In this document: positions 13,434 through 17,618 of the stretch, in pieces | Position numbering within the stretch: the first letter of the stretch is position 1 | Layout: each line of letters opens with the position of its first letter | DNA from: an uncultured Eubacteriales bacterium | GTDB lineage: Bacteria > Bacillota > Clostridia > Oscillospirales > CAG-272 | Reading direction: 5' to 3' | DNA: 17,618 bases | Assembly (NCBI GenBank): GCA_900546635.1 | Contig: URDS01000049.1 | Coordinates: 1 to 17,618, forward strand | Notes under the pieces: model-generated | The model's input: only the letters and a program-made list of their open reading frames with translations | Database searches by the model: none | What the model was told of the DNA's origin: nothing | Position numbers and translations under genes: made by a program

Positions 13434-15125
13434 ATGTACGGTTATACGCATATGTTTCGCCGTGCGGCGGCAGTTTTTATTCCGTTTGGATTTGTTCTGG
13501 GGTTCTCCATTCCGATGGGTATGTCGCTGGATCAATATGATACCGTAGCGCGGGAGTCAACAAATCTAATCGGATATTGTTTGTTCGCCCTGTTCTTTTC
13601 GCTGCTTTTTACTGCGGTTATGACGTTTTTATGCGCAAAACGGGAATCCATCTGTCAAAAATGCAGCTTTCCTTTAAAAATCCCATTTGCGGGGGCGCAC
13701 AAATCCCGTTTTTTTGTTTTGTGGGCATTGTTTTTTCTATGCTGTATTCCGGCGTTTCTTGCCTATTATCCGGGAATTTTTGCATATGACGTTTCAACAC
13801 AGATACGCTTGCTCGCCGAGGGACAGATTTCTGCGGATCACCCGATGCTGCATACGCTGATTGTGGCCTCGTTTTTAGTCTTTGGCAATCTCATTTCATC
13901 CTATACGCTGGGACTGGCGTTGTTTTCGATTTGTCAGATGCTGATATTCTCCTTTGCATTCGCCAGAGCCGTGGATTTTCTGTTTCGGCTGCGGCTTGAT
14001 GTCGGCGCCATTTTGCTTATGCTGTATTATGCTTTGAGTCCGGTAAACGCCATGTTTTCTGTTAATGCCGTAAAAGATGCGCCCTACGCAATTCTTTTTC
14101 TGTTGGTAATGGTTTCGGTAGCCGAACTCTTCTTTTTTACAAAGACATTTATTCAATCCAAACGAAAAATGATCTTGCTCGCATGTTTGATTGCATTTAC
14201 CGCATTGATGAAAGCTACCGGCGAAGCCGTTATGCTGGGACTTTGCGTCTTGTTGATTGTATATATGAAAAAAGCGGATGTGCGCAAAAAAATGCTGCGT
14301 CTTTTTGCTATGGCGCTCGTCGTATTTTTCTGCATGAATCTCGCTTTTCACGCTGTTTTCGATATTCTGCCGCGGACAGAGACCGAAAAACTGTCGGTGC
14401 CGCTGCAGCAGGTGTTTAGAGTTGTCAATCATCAATATGATGAACTGAGCGACGAAGATATTCATACGCTGACCAAACTGATTCCCGAGGCGTATTGGAC
14501 AAATTATTCGCCAAGATTGTCCGATGACATTAAAAATTATCTGTATCCCGGCGCATATGCCGAACACAAAGCCGAGTTCTGGCGGCTATGGCGGTCGCTC
14601 GGAAAAAAATGTCCGGCTGAATATACGGATGCGTTTTTTTCTCTGAATTTGGGATTTTGGTATCCGGGCCTGCAATATCCCGATGCGCGCACGTATCATG
14701 CGTATATTGAAACGTCGATAAAAGCGCCCGATACGCCGGAAGAGGCGCCGACGGTACCGGACGGCAGTCCGGTTTCTCCCGACGTTATCGGACGCTTCTA
14801 TATCAAGCGGACAGTCAAATGGCAGTCGGCGTATACCTTTTATGAAAGTTTTGGCGACGGCAAAACCGTTTTAAACCGACTGCCGTTTTCAATTTTATTT
14901 ACGCCCTCCGGCGGATTTTATGCCCTCTGGATTTTGCTGTCAATGGCGATATATTCAAAAAAATATAAAATACTGTGCCTGTGCGTTCCTGCGCTGATTA
15001 TATGGATAATGAATATGTTTTCGTCGATTGCGCTTCTTCGGTATGCATATCCTATGCTGCTGACGATGCCGTTTATATTCGCCTTGTTCTTTTACAGAGA
15101 GCCGCCGGTAAAGGCGCAGAGATAA
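13434..15125 (+). CDS. Polytopic membrane protein, DUF6020/GT-C glycosyltransferase-like
   Basis: A 563-residue membrane protein with roughly 11-13 hydrophobic helices. After the first helices a conserved-looking loop reads YYPGIFAYDVSTQI, then ADHPMLHT (about residues 110-140), resembling the Tyr-Pro-Gly...Asp...His-Pro loops of DUF6020 proteins and distantly GT-C glycosyltransferases. A hydrophilic stretch of about 150 residues (about 315-480, LPRTETEKLSVPLQQVFRVV onwards, with a Pro-rich part) separates it from the last helices and is probably extracytoplasmic. ATG 13434 is preferred because GGGGGT (13421-13426) is 7 nt upstream; ATG 13419 is possible but lacks a site. The likely role is membrane-linked polysaccharide or glycolipid work, a family-level inference only. 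It stands alone, divergent from the ABC exporter and followed by miaB with its own promoter. Confidence 0.75.
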   Translation: MYGYTHMFRRAAAVFIPFGFVLGFSIPMGMSLDQYDTVARESTNLIGYCLFALFFSLLFTAVMTFLCAKRESICQKCSFPLKIPFAGAHKSRFFVLWALFFLCCIPAFLAYYPGIFAYDVSTQIRLLAEGQISADHPMLHTLIVASFLVFGNLISSYTLGLALFSICQMLIFSFAFARAVDFLFRLRLDVGAILLMLYYALSPVNAMFSVNAVKDAPYAILFLLVMVSVAELFFFTKTFIQSKRKMILLACLIAFTALMKATGEAVMLGLCVLLIVYMKKADVRKKMLRLFAMALVVFFCMNLAFHAVFDILPRTETEKLSVPLQQVFRVVNHQYDELSDEDIHTLTKLIPEAYWTNYSPRLSDDIKNYLYPGAYAEHKAEFWRLWRSLGKKCPAEYTDAFFSLNLGFWYPGLQYPDARTYHAYIETSIKAPDTPEEAPTVPDGSPVSPDVIGRFYIKRTVKWQSAYTFYESFGDGKTVLNRLPFSILFTPSGGFYALWILLSMAIYSKKYKILCLCVPALIIWIMNMFSSIALLRYAYPMLLTMPFIFALFFYREPPVKAQR

Positions 15126-15190
15126 CGAAGATTCGACAAACAAAGTCTGCTTTATTTTGCGTTGTAATTGTGACTCTTCGCGGAAAAATA

Positions 15191-15219
15191 TTGCATCTTC
15201 CCTTAAAATTTGATATACT
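15191..15219 (+). promoter_or_regulatory. Sigma-A promoter of miaB
   Basis: TTGCAT (15191-15196), a 17-bp spacer, TATACT (15214-15219), about 40 nt before ATG 15259. Both boxes are identical to those of the thioesterase promoter at 2588-2616. Confidence 0.82.
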
Positions 15220-15258
15220 ATATAAAGCTAAATACGGTTATTTTCGATAAGGAATCAT

Positions 15259-16629
15259 ATGGATAAGTATATAGAAGCGGTAAAACAAAAAAATGATGCC
15301 TATTTTGCCAAGACTTCCCGCAAACCGGCAGTTTGTGTCGTAACATTCGGCTGTCAGCAAAACGAAGCGGATTCGGAAAAGCTGCGCGGAATGGCGGATG
15401 CAATGGGCTATGCGCAGACTGAGGATGCAGCGAAGGCGGATTTGATTTTAGTCAATACCTGCGCGATTCGGGAGCATGCCGAACTACGCGCATTGTCGTC
15501 TGTCGGCCAATATAAGCATCTTAAAGCTAAAAATCCGAATTTGCGTATCGGCGTTTGCGGCTGTATGGTTGCGCAGAATCATCGCGTCGAGGAAATCAAG
15601 CACAGCTATCCCTATGTAGATTTTACTTTTGAACCGGCCGCGCTCGACATGTTCCCGGAAATTCTATGCGAGGCGCTCGAAAGCGGGAAACGCAGTTTTT
15701 GCAGTCGAAAATCCGCTGAACCGATTCGGGAGGGACTGCCTGTCCTGCGTGAAAATCCGATCAAATCCTGGGTCAGTATTATGTACGGCTGTAACAATTT
15801 TTGTTCCTACTGCATTGTGCCGTATGTGCGAGGGCGGGAACGCAGCCGGGATTTTTCTCATGTCGTAGAGGAAGTACGCGCGCTTGCCGCTTCGGGGACG
15901 CGGGACATAACGCTCTTAGGCCAAAATGTCAATTCCTACAGGGGCGGGTGCTCATTTGCCGAATTGATTCGTATGCTTTCGGAAATAGACGGGGACTTCC
16001 GGCTGCGGTTTATGACAAGCCATCCGAAAGACGTTCCGGACGAACTGATTTCGGCCATGGCGGAAAGTCGGCATGCGGCAAAACAGTTTCATCTGCCGCT
16101 TCAGTCCGGAAGCGACCGCATTCTTTCCGCAATGAATCGTCGGTATGATACGGCGCGTTATTCGGAAATTGTACGCAAACTTCGTACCGCAATGCCGGAG
16201 ATTGCCTTGACGACGGATATTATCGTCGGATTCCCGGGAGAGACCGAGGCGGACTTTGAGCAAACGCTCGACATGCTGAAAGCAATACGATTTGATATGC
16301 TGTATTCGTTTATTTATTCACCGCGTAAAGGGACGCCGGCGGCAACATTTGAAAATCCGGTTTCAGATGCGGATAAATCCGCGCGCATGCAAAGACTGCT
16401 GGATGTACAAAATGAAATTTCTTTAGAAATAAATCAGCAAACGGTCGGGAAAACTGTTGTTGTACTGGCGGAGGGAAGAAGTAAAAATAATTCGGACTTT
16501 TTTACCGGACGAACGGAATCCAATAAATTGGTGCATTTCAAGGCGCATGACTCCATAATTGGAAATTTTGTTCCGGTGCGCATTGTTCGAGCGGAACCTT
16601 ACGCGCTGCACGGAGAACTGGAAAAATAA
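15259..16629 (+). CDS. miaB: tRNA-2-methylthio-N6-dimethylallyladenosine synthase (MiaB)
   Basis: A 456-residue radical-SAM methylthiotransferase that adds a 2-methylthio group to i6A37 of tRNAs reading UNN codons. The N-terminal UPF0004 domain supplies three cluster cysteines: Cys32 (TFGCQQNEADSE), Cys68 (NTCAIREHAE) and Cys102 (CGCMVAQ). The radical-SAM motif is Cys178-x3-Cys182-x2-Cys185 (GCNNFCSYCIVPYVRGRERSR). Later come LLGQNVNSY, FHLPLQSGSD, TTDIIVGFPGET and a C-terminal TRAM domain (about 390-452). VNSYRG and the RGRERSR stretch favour MiaB over MtaB or RimO. The ATG has TAAGGAA 4-5 nt before it. No miaA is present in the window. All cluster cysteines are intact. Confidence 0.95.
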   Translation: MDKYIEAVKQKNDAYFAKTSRKPAVCVVTFGCQQNEADSEKLRGMADAMGYAQTEDAAKADLILVNTCAIREHAELRALSSVGQYKHLKAKNPNLRIGVCGCMVAQNHRVEEIKHSYPYVDFTFEPAALDMFPEILCEALESGKRSFCSRKSAEPIREGLPVLRENPIKSWVSIMYGCNNFCSYCIVPYVRGRERSRDFSHVVEEVRALAASGTRDITLLGQNVNSYRGGCSFAELIRMLSEIDGDFRLRFMTSHPKDVPDELISAMAESRHAAKQFHLPLQSGSDRILSAMNRRYDTARYSEIVRKLRTAMPEIALTTDIIVGFPGETEADFEQTLDMLKAIRFDMLYSFIYSPRKGTPAATFENPVSDADKSARMQRLLDVQNEISLEINQQTVGKTVVVLAEGRSKNNSDFFTGRTESNKLVHFKAHDSIIGNFVPVRIVRAEPYALHGELEK

Positions 16630-16815
16630 AAAATAGTATTTGTTTTTTGTTATCCAAAAGTCTTGAACTGTGAAAACCACTGTAAATACAGAGCTTTCCG
16701 CCCATTAGGACACTTATAAAATCTGTGATTTTTGGCACTTTGGTGTCCAAATGGTGCTCAGATTTTCTATGACGATATAAAACGATATGGATAGATATAA
16801 GGAACCCCATACTAT
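16630..16815. other. Gene-free flank after miaB with large imperfect palindrome
   Basis: No gene is supported and no standard terminator follows miaB. The clearest structure is at 16718-16766: AAAATCTG and CAGATTTT enclose GCACTTTGG, a TGT loop and CCAAA-TG-GTGC. GGACAC (16708-16713) and GTGTCC (16743-16748) offer a competing pairing. A GATAT-rich stretch (about 16772-16799) contains several near-direct GATAT copies. These resemble the end of a mobile element or an attachment region, but no recombinase gene is visible. Confidence 0.5.
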
Positions 16816-16971
16816 GTGAGGGCGAAAGCACTCGTTGCTTTCGTTCTCTTGGTTACCATACAAGCAGGGACAGACGCACTTGTCAACGGCGGGCGAAGCC
16901 CGTTCATCTCGACCGTTGACGAGGAAGATTGGAGCTGCTATTCCACACAGAGAAGAATTATAGCAGACTAA
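16816..16971 (+). CDS. Possible 51-residue peptide (doubtful)
   Basis: A GTG-started frame (16816) ends at TAA 16969-16971. The N-terminus looks like a short signal or membrane segment (KALVAFVLLVTIQAG), followed by a polar tail with acidic STVDEEDWSCY. The only ribosome-site candidate, AAGGAA at 16799-16804, is 11 nt upstream, which is poor. The same frame extends upstream through two stops (16792-16800), suggesting either a decayed gene or chance. Two strong hairpins occupy the same DNA, so an RNA role is at least as likely as a peptide. Confidence 0.25.
   Translation: MRAKALVAFVLLVTIQAGTDALVNGGRSPFISTVDEEDWSCYSTQRRIIAD
16818..16848. repeat. Strong 13-bp hairpin, right-flank region
   Basis: GAGGGCGAAAGCA (16818-16830) pairs with TGCTTTCGTTCTC (16836-16848) around a CTCGT loop; two of the 13 pairs are G-U. 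It is followed by CTTGG, not a T-tract, so it is not a normal terminator. Confidence 0.8.
16882..16920. repeat. Nested hairpin, right-flank region
   Basis: GTCAACGG (16882-16889) pairs with CCGTTGAC (16913-16920) and encloses a tight CGGGC-GAA-GCCCG stem-loop (16890-16902). An overlapping ACAAG/CTTGT pairing (16860-16864 with 16879-16883) could compete with it, leaving room for a switch-like arrangement. Confidence 0.78.
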
Positions 16972-16983
16972 TCCATATCTGGT

Positions 16984-16992
16984 TGCTATAAT
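16984..16992 (+). promoter_or_regulatory. Extended -10 promoter of the NUDIX gene
   Basis: TGCTATAAT: a perfect TATAAT (16987-16992) preceded by the TGN of an extended -10, about 46 nt before ATG 17038. No good -35 box is present at 17 bp (16964-16969 reads CAGACT), as is acceptable for extended -10 promoters. Confidence 0.6.
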
Positions 16993-17037
16993 ATTTGAAA
17001 ATAAATTGATAAACTGAACTTTGAAGGAGAATGATAA

Positions 17038-17466
17038 ATGGTTGAAGTAAAGTTTTATGATGAAATCGATGACAGATTATTAAAATTTGCCGTTATTATT
17101 GCAAAAACAGACAATAAATGGGTGTTTTGTAAACATAGGGAGAGAGAAACATACGAGATTCCGGGCGGTCACAGAGAAAATGGCGAGCATATTATAGACA
17201 CTGCAAAACGAGAGTTATATGAAGAAACGGGTGCTTTTGAATACAGCATAAAACCTATTTGTGTATATTCAGTCACTACACCAGATAATTTTGATGGTAA
17301 TGAGACTTACGGAATGCTTTACTTTGCGAATATTCTGTCTTTTGAAAATCAATTACATAGTGAAATTGAAAGAATTTTGATTACGGAGCGGCTTGTGGAA
17401 AACTGGACATATCCGTTGATTCAACCGACACTGATAGAAGAGGCAGGGCGTAGGGGATATTTATGA
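17038..17466 (+). CDS. NUDIX hydrolase
   Basis: A 142-residue single-domain NUDIX protein, which hydrolyses a nucleoside diphosphate linked to another moiety, using Mg or Mn. The Nudix box is complete: Gly44-x5-Glu50-x7-Arg58-Glu59-Leu-x-Glu62-Glu63-x-Gly65, within GGHRENGEHIIDTAKRELYEETGA. The preceding WVFCKHRERETYEIPGG strand order is typical. The substrate cannot be assigned; an 8-oxo-dGTP or (d)NTP-clearing role is one option. ATG 17038 is supported by AAGGAGA 7 nt before it; an ATG at 17031 opens only a few codons. The codon use is AT-rich, unlike miaB, and the gene sits alone within hairpin-rich accessory DNA, so it may be acquired. Confidence 0.9.
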   Translation: MVEVKFYDEIDDRLLKFAVIIAKTDNKWVFCKHRERETYEIPGGHRENGEHIIDTAKRELYEETGAFEYSIKPICVYSVTTPDNFDGNETYGMLYFANILSFENQLHSEIERILITERLVENWTYPLIQPTLIEEAGRRGYL

Positions 17467-17618
17467 CTTGTAATTTGCTTTAGAGGTTGGGATATTACCA
17501 ACAAGCAAAAAATTCTCTTACTATCGCAGACAGGAAAGAGTGATTTTTACGGAAAGGGTACCACTTTCCTATGCTTGCTACGGAACTTTTTGTAAAGGAA
17601 CAGAAGGGAAAGGATAAT
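17467..17618 (+). other. Unassigned tail to window end, possible start of another gene
   Basis: One frame is open from just after a TGA at 17465-17467 to TAA at about 17593-17595 and reads like coding (DITNKQKILLLSQTGKSDFYGKG in part), but it has no start codon. Another frame opens at ATG 17571 (MLATELFVKEQKGKDN) and runs off the window, with GGAAAGGG 12 nt upstream. The final bases (GGGAAAGGATAAT) look like a ribosome site for a gene beginning at or just past 17617. A GGAAAG/CTTTCC hairpin lies at 17551-17569. None of these can be confirmed here. Confidence 0.3.

Noticed and set aside
1..17618. CRISPR arrays, prophage genes or complete insertion sequences
   Set aside because: No regularly spaced repeats of 25-40 bp, no phage structural or lysis proteins and no transposase frame were found on either strand.

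Overview
The window looks like chromosome of a Gram-positive member of the Bacillota, most likely a gut-type Clostridia. The evidence is strong AGGAGG-like ribosome binding sites, sigma-A type promoters with 17-bp spacers, a YmfF/YmfH-type M16 peptidase pair, a P1B metal ATPase, MiaB and Lgt. This placement is an inference from gene content; no 16S or other marker is present. Moderate-GC housekeeping DNA fills about 2.1-16.6 kb, and both ends are visibly more AT-rich and accessory in character.

Layout. (1) 1-1944: the 3' end of an Rhs/YD-repeat polymorphic toxin with a membrane segment and a GIY-YIG (URI-fold) nuclease tip, then a DUF4259-like gene placed where an immunity gene would be, then a strong terminator. 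(2) 2040-2558, minus strand: tRNA-Arg(CCT) with encoded CCA, and a FlK-like hot-dog thioesterase just upstream of it. (3) 2639-7017, plus strand: an apparent four-gene operon of catalytically dead M16 peptidase, active M16 peptidase, lgt and folD, with a clear promoter and a clear terminator. (4) 7038-9706: a metal-efflux operon of an ArsR/SmtB repressor with a SmtB-like alpha5 zinc site, a free-standing HMA metal-binding protein and a P1B-2 (Zn/Cd/Pb) ATPase that lacks its own HMA domain. The operator sits on a perfect-consensus promoter. (5) 9750-11083: an ECF sigma factor overlapping a single-pass membrane protein that is probably its anti-sigma, preceded by a three-fold 11-bp repeat. (6) 11092-11379: a GC-rich, hairpin-dense, MITE-like element with terminal inverted repeats. 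(7) 11390-13207, minus: an ABCB-type half-transporter, divergent from (8) 13434-15125, a large GT-C/DUF6020-like polytopic membrane protein. (9) 15259-16629: miaB. (10) 16630-17618: accessory DNA with several strong hairpins, a possible 51-aa peptide, a NUDIX hydrolase and an unexplained tail.

How the genes work together. The M16 pair probably acts as a heterodimer, sharing a transcript with lipoprotein acylation and one-carbon metabolism. In the metal operon the repressor should release the promoter on Zn/Cd binding and allow the HMA protein and ATPase to be made. The sigma/anti-sigma pair forms a self-contained signalling unit. No prophage, CRISPR array or complete transposase was seen. The least ordinary items are the Rhs GIY-YIG tip with its neighbour, the MITE-like element, and the hairpin-rich right flank. 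None of these is demonstrably a new system from sequence alone.
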